Source: Bacteroidota bacterium (lineage in GTDB: Bacteria > Bacteroidota > Bacteroidia > Bacteroidales > Prolixibacteraceae). Taken from it: a stretch of 17,779 nt of DNA. The notes beneath the pieces were generated by a model. It ran no database searches. It saw only the letters and a program-made list of their open reading frames with translations, and had not been told where the DNA came from. The stretch spans positions 1 to 17,779 of the forward strand of contig JABMPI010000369.1 of assembly GCA_013203755.1 (NCBI GenBank). Direction: 5' to 3'. Below, piece after piece: positions 1 to 7,782 of the stretch. The number at the start of each line of letters is the position of its first letter. The first letter of the stretch is position 1. A program made the position numbers and the translations under genes.

Positions 1-1225
1 ATTTCCAATTGATTGAACAACATCTGAATCCCCGCTGCAATGCAGCTTTTGCCAGTTGAAACTCGCGAATATCTTGCTGAGTTAAAAATACTCCGGGTGC
101 CAGTTCAATTTTTTCTTCGCCGGAATTTATCTCCCCAAACATTCCGATTTGTTCTTGATTTAGCAAAATGGCAAGTACATCAATCAATCCACTGCCACAA
201 ATTCCCTTTGCTTTTACATTTCCAATTACATGCGATTCAAGTTTGCCATTTTCAAATTTCACAGAAGAAATTGCTCCGGTAGTTGCCCGCATTCCCTGGT
301 TAATTTTTGCCCCTTCGAAAGCAGGGCCGGCAGCAGTGGAAGCGCAAATAATTTTGTCGCAGTTACCCACTACAATTTCACCATTGGTTCCCAAGTCGAT
401 TAAAACAGAGAACTCTTTTCTCTCTGTCATTTTTGTTGCAGCAATTCCGGCTAAAATATCGCTACCCACAAAACTTCCGATAGCGGGGTGAAATTGAATT
501 TTAGCATTGCTTGGTAAGTTCCAGTTTAACTGCGCGGGGGTGAGGTTTTGAGCTCCCAGGTCTGGCGATTCAAAGGGATAAAACGACAGCGAATTCACTT
601 TTAATCCAGAAAAAATATGATGCATAACCGTGTTTCCTACCACAGCAACTTTCGAAACTTCAACCGGATGTTTTTTTAAGATGGACTGAATCATCTGCCC
701 GATTTTTTCCCGAATAAGGTTTTGTATTTCTTGCTCATTTCCGTCGAGACAACTTTGAATTCGGGAAATTAAATCGCCACCAAATTTTGCTTGCGGATTT
801 ATATCGGAAACAGAATCTAAAACATGTGCATTTTCGAGGTTTACCAGCTGAACTACTACCGTTGTGGTTCCCAAATCAACAGCTATTCCAAATCCGGTTT
901 GTGGTTGAAATTCGAAAGTAGAAGTATCTGCTAAAATTATATTTTCGAACTGTGTAACTTCCAGGGTAATATCCGATTCGGCATTACAAAAGCAAGCTAA
1001 TCGCCAGTTATTTTTCAGCTTCAGTTTATTCAGTTTTTGTTGTTGAATTGTATCAACTTTCAATTCCCCTTCCAATAGTCTTACCTTGCAACTTCCACAC
1101 GTTCCTTTTCCTCCGCACGGAAATTCAACACCAAATTCGTGTAAAACATCTATTAACGGTGTTCCTGTGTTTACCAAAATGGACTTGTCGAGAGGTTCGA
1201 GGGTGATATTTACTTTTTTCTGCAT
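1..1225 (-). CDS. RACo-like corrinoid activation protein ([2Fe-2S] + ASKHA ATPase), partial and apparently frameshifted
   Basis: About 408 residues are visible; the gene runs off the left edge. From the ATG at 1225 there is an N-terminal ferredoxin domain with Cys37-GGKGT-Cys43-GS-Cys46 and Cys78 in RLAC, the plant-type [2Fe-2S] pattern. An ASKHA ATPase fold follows, with DLGTTT at 117-122, a second DLGTNGE and the ASTAAGPAFEGA signature. This is the order in RACo and other DUF4445 proteins, which use ATP to reduce inactive Co(II) corrinoid to Co(I) in methyltransferase systems; the corrinoid partner is not in the window. Oddity: after QLAKAA the open frame reads LQRGFRCCSINW, unlike the family, while the neighbouring frame reads IAAGIQMLFNQLEI, which fits it. 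One base seems missing near 38-44, by mutation or sequence error. Family assignment is firm; activity of this copy is doubtful if the shift is real. Confidence 0.85.
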   Translation of the reverse strand, partial: MQKKVNITLEPLDKSILVNTGTPLIDVLHEFGVEFPCGGKGTCGSCKVRLLEGELKVDTIQQQKLNKLKLKNNWRLACFCNAESDITLEVTQFENIILADTSTFEFQPQTGFGIAVDLGTTTVVVQLVNLENAHVLDSVSDINPQAKFGGDLISRIQSCLDGNEQEIQNLIREKIGQMIQSILKKHPVEVSKVAVVGNTVMHHIFSGLKVNSLSFYPFESPDLGAQNLTPAQLNWNLPSNAKIQFHPAIGSFVGSDILAGIAATKMTERKEFSVLIDLGTNGEIVVGNCDKIICASTAAGPAFEGAKINQGMRATTGAISSVKFENGKLESHVIGNVKAKGICGSGLIDVLAILLNQEQIGMFGEINSGEEKIELAPGVFLTQQDIREFQLAKAALQRGFRCCSINWK

Positions 1226-1250
1226 TTAAACCAAATTTCAAAAATGTTAA

Positions 1251-1290
1251 TTAGGCAAGTTTAATTGCCCAATTTAGCTAAATTAGGCAA
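1251..1290. promoter_or_regulatory. Near-perfect palindrome with an extra half-site in the RACo-like gene leader (candidate operator or hairpin)
   Basis: Positions 1265-1290 form a 26-base inverted repeat about an axis between 1277 and 1278: 12 of 13 pairs match, and only 1270/1285 does not. The outer half-site is TTAGGCAA (1283-1290), with TTGCCCAA (1265-1272) opposite it. A third copy of TTAGGCAA lies at 1251-1258 and could pair with 1265-1272 instead. The array sits 26 to 65 bases upstream of the start codon at 1225 and downstream of the candidate promoter, so it could be a repressor site or a leader hairpin with two alternative pairings. No known regulator is assigned. Confidence 0.5.
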
Positions 1291-1396
1291 GGTTGAAAGT
1301 TTGTATGGATAAAATTATACAGGATTTCAAAAGACCAAGGAATTTCATCTTTGTACAATTAGATTGATTGAGGAACACTATCTTTTAATGACTTTG

Positions 1397-1427
1397 CAAA
1401 CATAAAGATGGAATCCTTCTTTGTCAA
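1397..1427 (-). promoter_or_regulatory. Candidate Bacteroidota promoter for the RACo-like gene
   Basis: On the reverse strand TTG at 1427-1425 is followed after 20 bases by TATGTTTG at 1404-1397, a full match to the TAnnTTTG -7 element. Transcription would start near 1390, giving a leader of about 165 bases that contains the 1251-1290 palindrome. This would let the RACo-like gene be transcribed separately from the Omp85-type gene upstream on the same strand. Confidence 0.5.
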
Positions 1428-1434
1428 TTTTTAA

Positions 1435-1455
1435 CTTCTGACTTCCGGCTTCAGT
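1435..1455. repeat. Three degenerate 7-base tandem units (CTTCnnn)
   Basis: CTTCTGA, CTTCCGG and CTTCAGT follow one another without gaps in the space between the Omp85-type gene and the RACo-like gene. Short CTTCnnn/GACTTCC-type heptad runs are, from memory, common in intergenic DNA of this phylum. I see no coding role and no strong terminator fold with a following T-run here. Confidence 0.4.
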
Positions 1456-1472
1456 CTACCAACCTTCTTTTT

Positions 1473-2735
1473 TTAAATATTAAGGTGAAACCAGTTGTTA
1501 TTACCTTTCATATAGGTAAAATGCACACTCACTGCCAACCACGGAATCATTGGTGTCCAGATTCTTATTTCGGAACCAAACGAAATTCGGGGCGTTTTTT
1601 TATAGATATCAAAATAATGATCGTCGGCCATTCCAAAATGTGTATAAACCGAGTGCTCCAGCGCAAACCAATTGTAGTACATATAGGTAAAACCAGCATT
1701 TAGCTTTCCATTATATTGTCCTTGTCCTGATTCCTGTCCATTGATTAATCCTTTTATATGGCTCGAACTCATGTAAGTAATTAGCGACGGAATTGTAGTG
1801 GTAGAATATCCGGTTGAAAATACGCCCGATAATTCAACAACTTTATTAAGGGTTTTATAATACGAGGCTCCAAACCCAAAAGAGTGGTACAGCGGGCTGT
1901 TTTTGTTCAACCCAATTCCAATTCCATAACCGCCCGAAAGTAAATAGCCGTCTTTTTGGTGGCGGTTTCGGTTTATTAACCCAATTGACTCCCCAAGAGA
2001 AAGTGCCAAATAGCTAATTTTATATTCGCCGGCGAATGGTACGTTGGTATTCAACAGCGAAGTATCCGTTTTGTGCTGAAACAAATTCCAACTTAAATTG
2101 GGCGAAAAAGTATATTCGTAATCGTTATTCCAGGGGTTGCCAATGCTACCCGATATTTGTTTCGATCGGTAAGCAATTACAGAAACCTGCTCGTTTCCCT
2201 GGTAACGGTAATTATTTCCGTTGCCGCTTGAAACCTGAAAAGAAAGTATCATATTTTTATAAAGCAATTGCCTCGGAATATTTATTTGTGCACTATAATT
2301 GCTTTTATAAGTTCCAATATTTCCTTGCAAATCCAGATTAATATTCCGACCTAAAAAGTTATTGTCAGAAAAGCCCATCGAAATGTTATTGTCGTCTTTG
2401 TTCCCGTTAAAAGTGACGTAGGGAACCAGGTTAAAAGCATCTTTCGCCATAATATTAAGCAAATAACCTTCCGGCGAAATTGAATCAACAGAATAGTCAA
2501 CTTGCGCAAAACTACCAATATTCCAAACCTGGCTGATGGAAGTTTCCAGCTTATTTTGGTCTACTTTTTCTCCTGCAGAAAACTGCAACTCCCGCATGAT
2601 AATTTTATCACGTGTTCGCCAGTTTTTGTTTATCTGAATTGAGTCGATTTGCCACACAGTTGTGGTGTCTGGCACTTGTCCAAAACCAAATAAATAGAAC
2701 TGAAGTAGAGTTATAATTGTAAGAAGTCGTCTCAT
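1473..2735 (-). CDS. Short Omp85/BamA-type outer-membrane protein (one POTRA-like domain plus barrel)
   Basis: The product has 420 residues. A signal peptide covers about residues 1-19 (cleavage near FGFG/Q). Residues about 28-98 look like one POTRA domain: IDSIQI, a helix, AGEKVDQNKLETSISQVW, then an edge strand ending in KDA. The rest is a beta-barrel rich in alternating Tyr, Gly, Asn and Ser, with segments such as GFSDNNFLGRN, the usual first barrel region of Omp85 proteins (D15/surface antigen family). Full BamA has five POTRA domains, so this belongs to the small single-POTRA class, whose client is generally unknown; it is not BamA itself. The stop lies about 250 bases before the RACo-like start on the same strand, and the gene is divergent from the META lipoprotein. 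The outer-membrane Omp85 family call is good; the exact function is unknown. Confidence 0.75.
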   Translation of the reverse strand: MRRLLTIITLLQFYLFGFGQVPDTTTVWQIDSIQINKNWRTRDKIIMRELQFSAGEKVDQNKLETSISQVWNIGSFAQVDYSVDSISPEGYLLNIMAKDAFNLVPYVTFNGNKDDNNISMGFSDNNFLGRNINLDLQGNIGTYKSNYSAQINIPRQLLYKNMILSFQVSSGNGNNYRYQGNEQVSVIAYRSKQISGSIGNPWNNDYEYTFSPNLSWNLFQHKTDTSLLNTNVPFAGEYKISYLALSLGESIGLINRNRHQKDGYLLSGGYGIGIGLNKNSPLYHSFGFGASYYKTLNKVVELSGVFSTGYSTTTIPSLITYMSSSHIKGLINGQESGQGQYNGKLNAGFTYMYYNWFALEHSVYTHFGMADDHYFDIYKKTPRISFGSEIRIWTPMIPWLAVSVHFTYMKGNNNWFHLNI

Positions 2736-2802
2736 GTGTTCGTTTTCTGTTAAGCTAAAAGTAGACAGCGTTGTTTTATTAAAAGAATTTTTGAAGTTGA
2801 AA

Positions 2803-2882
2803 GGGTTGAATTGCTATTATTGTAGTTGAAAGAATAATGAGAGGGATGAAATGACGTTATTTGAGGTGAAATATTTGGTTGA
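2803..2882. repeat. Four degenerate 20-base units with phased TGAA cores in a divergent promoter region
   Basis: TGAA occurs at 2807-2810, 2827-2830, 2847-2850 and 2867-2870, exactly 20 bases apart. Units starting at 2803 and 2843 agree at 14 of 20 positions; the other two share mainly the (G/A)GnTGAAA core. A 20-base period is close to two helical turns, so the cores would lie on one face of the DNA. The array lies between the divergent Omp85-type and META-like genes and may be a regulator-binding array or a decayed repeat. No clean TAnnTTTG element was found beside it. Confidence 0.4.
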
Positions 2883-2929
2883 CGCAACCTTTTTCTATTT
2901 CCAACCATCACTTTTAGAAATACTTTTTT

Positions 2930-3352
2930 ATGATTAAGAACAATGGATTTAAGATTTTAATTTTTCTGTTTTTTGTATTATTTATTTCGTGTGAAAAGGA
3001 GAAAAAGGAAACTACAGACGATATTTATAATACTTGGGAAGTGGTTGATTTTATGTCGATAGAATCAATGCTTTATTCAAAAAACAACAACTACAATCCG
3101 GTTATTGAGTTCAAAAATGATGGCAGCTTTTCTTTGAAATTAGATGCAAATAACTGTTTTGGAAGTTTTGAGATAACTAGTGAAAACAATTTAAAAATTG
3201 GTGCTGCGGGTTGTACCAAAATGTGTTGCGACAGCGATTTCTCCAATAAATTTGTAGAAATGCTTTCGCGGGTTGAAAGTTATTCATTTGAGGATAATCA
3301 ATTGAAATTAAATGTTCCGGAGTGGGGTTGGATAAATCTAGAATTACAATAA
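2930..3352 (+). CDS. Small META-domain-like lipoprotein
   Basis: The product has 140 residues. The N-terminus is a lipoprotein signal: charged MIKNNGFK, a hydrophobic run, then FISC with Cys21 as the likely lipidated residue, followed by a charged linker (EKEKKETTDD). The mature part fits a META (DUF306/HslJ-like) fold: NTWEVVDF, a strand IEFKNDGSFSLKL, NNCFGSFEI, then the family's T-x-M-x-C region as GCTKMCCDSDF, the helix FVEMLSRVESY and a final DNQLKLNV strand. META lipoproteins are envelope proteins linked in some species to stress or antibiotic tolerance; nothing here fixes a role. Three cysteines are close together (Cys-x3-CysCys), more than in a minimal META domain. The last 9 bases overlap the 3' end of the convergent MBL hydrolase gene. 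Confidence 0.65.
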   Translation: MIKNNGFKILIFLFFVLFISCEKEKKETTDDIYNTWEVVDFMSIESMLYSKNNNYNPVIEFKNDGSFSLKLDANNCFGSFEITSENNLKIGAAGCTKMCCDSDFSNKFVEMLSRVESYSFEDNQLKLNVPEWGWINLELQ

Positions 3353-4183
3353 CTCCTTCAACTCAAACTTTTCCTTCAAAACCACTCCTTTTTCTGAATT
3401 TTGCACAGTCGCACATTCCGTGTAATAATCGTGCTCAAAAAAAAGGATGTATTCTTTTTCAGCAACTTCATTTAAAAACTTCTCTTTTTCTTCTAAAGCC
3501 GTAACCGGAAAGAGATCGTACGAAGCCAGCCAAAGCAGTGGAATATTTGCTGCTGTTGGAATTAAGTCAGACATATAAACAAAAGTCTTCTCTTTTGCGC
3601 GAATAAAAGGAATCATTTGCCCCGGAGTGTGCCCATCAAAAAAGCGCACTTCGACGTTTGGAAATAGTTCACCCTCGTTTTCAACTAAATTTAATTTTCC
3701 CGAATTAAACATAAAACTCAAAACATCGCTGTGATAAGCCGCTTTTTCGCGGGCATTGGAAATTTTGGAGTGTTCCCATTGGGTTTTGCTACTCCACATT
3801 TCGGCATTCGGAAAGGTAAGTTGCATTTTGTTATCCACATTTTTTACCGCTCCCGTGCAGTGATCCCAATGTAAATGTGTAAAAAAAACATCAGTAATAT
3901 CATCCGTAGAATATCCGTTTTTTAGCAGTGACTCTTCTAAATGATTTCCCGCTTCAATCCCATTGTTTTGCAAATATCTATCGGGATAATGATTTCCTAC
4001 TCCCGTTTCAATAAGAATTTTTTGGTCGCCTTGTTCAACCAACAAACAACGTAAAGTTAGTTGTGTAATATTTTTATCGTTAACAGGATACACTTTGCTC
4101 CACAATACTTTTGGTATTACGCTAAAAAGTGCACCGCCATCGCAATGAAAATGTCCGGCTGAAATTGGTGTGAGTTTCATCAT
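3344..4183 (-). CDS. MBL-fold metallo-hydrolase (AHL-lactonase/YtnP-like subfamily)
   Basis: The product has 279 residues and no signal peptide, so it is probably cytoplasmic. The metal site is complete: His103-L-His105-W-Asp107-His108 (THLHWDHCTG), DGHTPGQ with the third-site His, the bridging Asp in YMSDLIP, and the late His in FFEHD. The early IETGVG replaces the common DTG. The overall pattern matches the metallo-beta-lactamase-fold group that includes N-acyl-homoserine lactonases and YtnP; the substrate cannot be told from sequence and quorum quenching should not be assumed. Two ATGs lie side by side at 4183 and 4180; either start is possible. A good promoter match lies just upstream at 4201-4230. 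The 3' end overlaps the opposing lipoprotein gene. Confidence 0.85.
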   Translation of the reverse strand: MMKLTPISAGHFHCDGGALFSVIPKVLWSKVYPVNDKNITQLTLRCLLVEQGDQKILIETGVGNHYPDRYLQNNGIEAGNHLEESLLKNGYSTDDITDVFFTHLHWDHCTGAVKNVDNKMQLTFPNAEMWSSKTQWEHSKISNAREKAAYHSDVLSFMFNSGKLNLVENEGELFPNVEVRFFDGHTPGQMIPFIRAKEKTFVYMSDLIPTAANIPLLWLASYDLFPVTALEEKEKFLNEVAEKEYILFFEHDYYTECATVQNSEKGVVLKEKFELKELL

Positions 4184-4200
4184 TCTAAATTATTTGCCTG

Positions 4201-4230
4201 CAAAAATAAATGAAAATCTGCGTAGTACAA
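4201..4230 (-). promoter_or_regulatory. Bacteroidota promoter for the MBL hydrolase gene
   Basis: On the reverse strand TTG at 4230-4228, a 19-base spacer, and TATTTTTG at 4208-4201 match the -33 and TAnnTTTG -7 elements. Transcription would start near 4194, leaving a leader of only about 10 bases before the ATG at 4183. Confidence 0.55.
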
Positions 4231-4279
4231 GCTTAATAAAATTATGAGATTGTAATATTCATGTAAAATAAATGGATTC

Positions 4280-4337
4280 CTTTAAATTTAAAGCAAATAG
4301 ATATTATTTTCGCCAATATAAATCAATCATAATTTCG
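4280..4337 (+). promoter_or_regulatory. Candidate control region of the ten-gene block: 14-base palindrome and weak promoter
   Basis: CTTTAAATTTAAAG at 4280-4293 is a perfect palindrome. Downstream, TTTT (4307-4310), 19 bases and TAATTTCG (4330-4337, one mismatch to TAnnTTTG) form a weak promoter about 35 bases before the first gene. The whole 187-base divergent space (4184-4370) holds no gene. The palindrome is pure AT apart from its ends and could arise by chance in this DNA. Confidence 0.3.
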
Positions 4338-4370
4338 TAATCGTGTTTAGAATTAAACACCAAAATTAAA

Positions 4371-6602
4371 ATGCAAAAGCCAATGAAAAATCTAAAGATA
4401 AAACTAATATTTCTATTTGTTCTGTTCTGCTTTTTTCAAAATAAAATCTATTCGCAGCAAATTACGGGTGCGGTTTTCCTTGAAGGGGAAGGTACTCCGG
4501 TAGAGTTTGCGAACCTGATGTTAAAGCCCGGTAAACAGGGAACTGTTTCTGATAGAAATGGACAATTTGTGTTTAGCGATATTAAAGAGGGCAAATACAA
4601 TCTAACAGTTTCAATGGTTGGGTTTGTCTCCAAAACTCTTTCCATAAATGTTTTAAATAAAGAATCCATTAATTTTAATATTTACCTGGTTTCTGACACA
4701 AAAAAAATTGATGAAGTTCGGGTTCTGGGTAATTTTCGTCAAAAAGAATTACTAAAAAATCCAACATTGGAACAAGCTTCTATTTTAACATCCATTACAA
4801 CTATTTCGGATGTAGAAATGAAAAAGCAGGGGGCGGTAACTTTAATCGATGCACTAAAATATGTGCCGGGTGGCTGGACGGAAACGCGAGGAAGGAAGGT
4901 TAAACAGTTCTTTTCGATTAGAGGACAAAAATATCCGTATCCTTCCTACTCAATAAATGGAATCTGGCAAAAGGAATTTCATGAAATGCCTTACTTTTTT
5001 AATAGTTCCAACATTGAGGAGGTTAAAATAATACGATCAAGTTCAGCACTGTTAAAAAGCCTTTCGGCCCTTACCGGAGTTATTGATGTTACAACAAAAC
5101 AACCGGTTGACAAAGAGGTCGATTTGTTTTTTAAATATGGATCTTTAAATACTTATCATGCGGGTGCTTCTTTTGGGAATTCATCAGACAAATTTAAATA
5201 TCGGGCAGGTGTAAATGGTTTAGGAACCAGCGGCCCCGAAGGAAGAAATGGAAAGGAGAACATCTGGAATGCACATGGATTTGCCCAATATAAATTTAGC
5301 CAGACAGTAGATCTGTCGGTTAATCTTTTTTATCTCAACGGAATGCGGCAATTGGTTCAGCCAATAGAACCTGCCGATCCTAAGTTCATTAACAGAAAAG
5401 AGGTGTACGATCCCATAAATACCTTGATGATATCTTCTAAATTGAGTTTCAAACCAAGCGATAATTACAGCAGTGAGTTGCAAATAAATTATGCAGGTCG
5501 AGATTTAACTTACGAGAATGAAAACCTAATAAATGATAAGATTACGAAATACAAAGAATCGGATACAGAAATAACTCTAAACAATATAAATGCAGTTGCG
5601 CTAGGCAGCAAAAATACTTTGCGTTTTGGAGCATTGTATAACTATTGGTTAGCTCCCGAGGGGAAACGTTTTTACTATGGAAGAAAAGGAGAAGTACATA
5701 CCATTTCGGGAGTAATTACCGACCAGCACAATTTTGGAAAATTACTTCTCGATGGCGGATTTAGACTAAGCAATGAGTATTTTGAAGAGTGGGGTGGTTT
5801 TAGTATTGAGGGGAGTGGAGGTAAATTTACCAATGTAGAACCAATTGTCGATGAATGGCAATCTCCTGTTTGGCAGGCAACTTCGGGTGTTACTTATTCA
5901 ATTTCGCCTTTTACTTCTTTACACGTTTCAATCGCGGGAGGTATTGTAAATCCGAGAAAAGGTGCATTAAATAACAGTGGCGAAACTCCTGATAACGAAA
6001 CTCGTTTTAATTATAATATTGGTTTGGTGAAAAATTTCTACCGATTAGGGAAATTTACGGTTGCAACCTTTTGGGTAAACCGTAAAAATGCAATCGATTA
6101 TAGCGGGAATATTATCGAAAATGGAGATGATGATATAATGGAGCTATACAAAAACGTAAGCAAACGTAACTATGGAATTGAAGCAGAATTTAAATCTGCA
6201 GTGATTTTAAATACGCTTACCTTTTTTACAAATTTTACTTATATGAAAGGGGAAATTGAAGGCGATTCAGATTGGAAAAAGGACGATGAAATGCCCGGCA
6301 TTATAGCAAATATGGGTGCTAACTATTTCAAAAACAGAGTAGATGTTAATGCATTTTTGAATTATACCGAAACGTATAAAAACGACCGGTTTGTAAGCAA
6401 AGACTATCTGGCTGAAAATGGAAAAGCACCATTGGGGAATTTTGTTACTTTTGACTTAACGGCAGGGTATCGCATTGGGAAAGAACAAAAAATAAGGATG
6501 TATGTTGAAGGTAAAAACATGTTTAATGTAAAATATCAAACTGTTCCCGGATACCCCGATAATGGTCGGCTGGTTTCGGCTGGTGTTAGTTTAACCTTAT
6601 AA
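4371..6602 (+). CDS. TonB-dependent outer-membrane receptor
   Basis: The product has 743 residues. A second in-frame ATG at 4383 (MKNLKIK) gives a tidier signal peptide ending near IYSQ and may be the true start. Residues about 30-110 are a carboxypeptidase-regulatory-like domain (QITGAV, TPVEFANL, GTVSDRNGQFVFSDIKEGKYNLTVSMVGF). A TonB-box-like IDEVRVLG and a plug follow (DALKYVPGGW, FSIRGQ, SINGIW, IEEVKIIR, GVIDVTTK), then a beta-barrel to the C-terminus (AGVSLTL). Such receptors carry scarce ligands across the outer membrane using TonB-ExbBD energy. At this size, with no SusD partner, it resembles metallophore/cofactor receptors rather than SusC. It opens a forward gene block that includes a molybdate/tungstate-type importer, so an oxyanion or metal chelate is a reasonable but unproved ligand. 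The next gene starts 15 bases after the stop. Confidence 0.9.
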   Translation: MQKPMKNLKIKLIFLFVLFCFFQNKIYSQQITGAVFLEGEGTPVEFANLMLKPGKQGTVSDRNGQFVFSDIKEGKYNLTVSMVGFVSKTLSINVLNKESINFNIYLVSDTKKIDEVRVLGNFRQKELLKNPTLEQASILTSITTISDVEMKKQGAVTLIDALKYVPGGWTETRGRKVKQFFSIRGQKYPYPSYSINGIWQKEFHEMPYFFNSSNIEEVKIIRSSSALLKSLSALTGVIDVTTKQPVDKEVDLFFKYGSLNTYHAGASFGNSSDKFKYRAGVNGLGTSGPEGRNGKENIWNAHGFAQYKFSQTVDLSVNLFYLNGMRQLVQPIEPADPKFINRKEVYDPINTLMISSKLSFKPSDNYSSELQINYAGRDLTYENENLINDKITKYKESDTEITLNNINAVALGSKNTLRFGALYNYWLAPEGKRFYYGRKGEVHTISGVITDQHNFGKLLLDGGFRLSNEYFEEWGGFSIEGSGGKFTNVEPIVDEWQSPVWQATSGVTYSISPFTSLHVSIAGGIVNPRKGALNNSGETPDNETRFNYNIGLVKNFYRLGKFTVATFWVNRKNAIDYSGNIIENGDDDIMELYKNVSKRNYGIEAEFKSAVILNTLTFFTNFTYMKGEIEGDSDWKKDDEMPGIIANMGANYFKNRVDVNAFLNYTETYKNDRFVSKDYLAENGKAPLGNFVTFDLTAGYRIGKEQKIRMYVEGKNMFNVKYQTVPGYPDNGRLVSAGVSLTL

Positions 6603-6617
6603 ATTGGAATAGGAAAG

Positions 6618-7754
6618 ATGCTATTTTTAAAAGAAATTCGATATAGAAAATTCAATTTCCTTCTTAGTGTAATTGGGATGGTAGTGGCAGTGGCAATTGT
6701 TGTTTTGTTTTTTATGATGACAACTGCCTCGCAAAACGAAACCAAGCGATTGACGCGTGATATGGGATTTAATCTGAGGATAATTCCGGTGGAAACCGAT
6801 ATGAACGATTTTTGGATTTCCGGTTATTCAGACCGTACAATGCCCGAAAGTTTTGTTGCTAAATTGGTGGATGCAAAATCGTTTTATTATGCACATTTAA
6901 CGGCCACTTTGCATAAACGTATTCAATGGAAAAACAAAGAAGTGGTTTTAACCGGAATTTCGCCTGACGAGTTGGAAACAAACGGAAGTAAAAAGTCGAA
7001 AATGATTTTTGCTGTTGAACCCGAAAAAGTTTATGTAGGCTACGAAATAGCAAACGATTTTAATATAAAAGAGGGAGATAAAATCCCTGTTTTAGGAAAA
7101 GAATATTTGGTTGAAAGAACTCTTGCTGAAACGGGTTCGGAAGATGATATTCGTATCTATTTTGATTTGAAAGAGCTTCAAACACTTTTAAAAATGGAGG
7201 GACGAATTAACGAAATAATGGCTTTAAATTGTCTTTGCTCTGCCAAAGGAGATGATCCGCTGGAAGAATTACGAATACAACTGGGAGAGGTTCTGCCCAA
7301 CACAAAAGTAATAATGAACCGCACCGTTGCAGTTGCCCGCGAACGCCAGCGAAAAATGATGGATAACTATTTTGCGGTATTGCTGCCAATTATTTTAATT
7401 GGATGTGTTTTGTGGGTTGGAACTTTTTCGATGTTGAATGTAATTCAGCGAAAAACAGAAATTGGAATCTTACGTGCTACCGGTTTTGGGAATTGGAAGA
7501 TAGCCCGCCTGTTTTTTGCCCGCGCACTTTTAACCGGATTTATTGGTGCAATTCTGGGCTTTTTTCTGGCTACCTGGCTTGGAATGGAATATGGAACTGA
7601 GATTTTTAAGGTTACAGCACGCTCGGTAAAACCACTCTATTCATTGTTGTATAAATCACTGCTGTTTGCACCACTGTTTGCGGCGCTGGCAGCATTTATA
7701 CCCATTGTATTTGCCATAAAACAAGAACCTGCAGAAGTGCTAAAAGAGGCCTAG
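6618..7754 (+). CDS. FtsX/MacB/LolC-type ABC transporter permease with a Cys-x-Cys motif
   Basis: The product has 378 residues. TM1 lies at about residues 13-36, a large periplasmic MacB-PCD-like domain at about 37-250, then TM2 about 252-275, TM3 about 303-322 and TM4 about 342-367. The cytoplasmic coupling stretch NVIQRKTEIGILRATGFGNWKIARLFFAR is typical, shown here by its RKTEIGILRATG core. This is the type VII (mechanotransmission) ABC fold, which acts on envelope substrates rather than importing through a channel. Cys205-Leu-Cys207 sits in the periplasmic domain just before a conserved-looking RERQRKMMDNYF segment. It pairs with the ATPase 28 bases downstream. Members of this class move lipoproteins or export small molecules; the substrate here is unknown. 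The Cys pair recalls Cys-x-Cys motifs in the next two envelope proteins of the block. Confidence 0.85.
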   Translation: MLFLKEIRYRKFNFLLSVIGMVVAVAIVVLFFMMTTASQNETKRLTRDMGFNLRIIPVETDMNDFWISGYSDRTMPESFVAKLVDAKSFYYAHLTATLHKRIQWKNKEVVLTGISPDELETNGSKKSKMIFAVEPEKVYVGYEIANDFNIKEGDKIPVLGKEYLVERTLAETGSEDDIRIYFDLKELQTLLKMEGRINEIMALNCLCSAKGDDPLEELRIQLGEVLPNTKVIMNRTVAVARERQRKMMDNYFAVLLPIILIGCVLWVGTFSMLNVIQRKTEIGILRATGFGNWKIARLFFARALLTGFIGAILGFFLATWLGMEYGTEIFKVTARSVKPLYSLLYKSLLFAPLFAALAAFIPIVFAIKQEPAEVLKEA

Positions 7755-7782
7755 TTGTTAACTTATTTGAATTGGTTGAAGG

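Noticed and set aside
168..491. Forward open frame of about 107 codons
   Set aside because: It lies antisense inside the RACo-like gene, whose reverse frame carries clear ferredoxin and ASKHA motifs; the forward product has no recognisable features.
1226..1472. Cobalamin riboswitch upstream of the corrinoid-activation gene
   Set aside because: The leader is AT-rich and I see no B12-box-like GC-rich core; only the palindrome stands out.
1405..1472. Intrinsic terminator after the Omp85-type gene
   Set aside because: On the reverse strand only a weak, mismatched CTGA/TCAG stem can form, and no T-run follows it.
3344..4183. Confirmed quorum-quenching lactonase
   Set aside because: The metal-binding motif is shared by many MBL-fold hydrolases; substrate cannot be read from the sequence.
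4371..6602. SusC-type glycan receptor / polysaccharide utilisation locus
   Set aside because: There is no SusD-like gene next to it, no glycoside hydrolase, and the receptor is shorter than usual SusC proteins.
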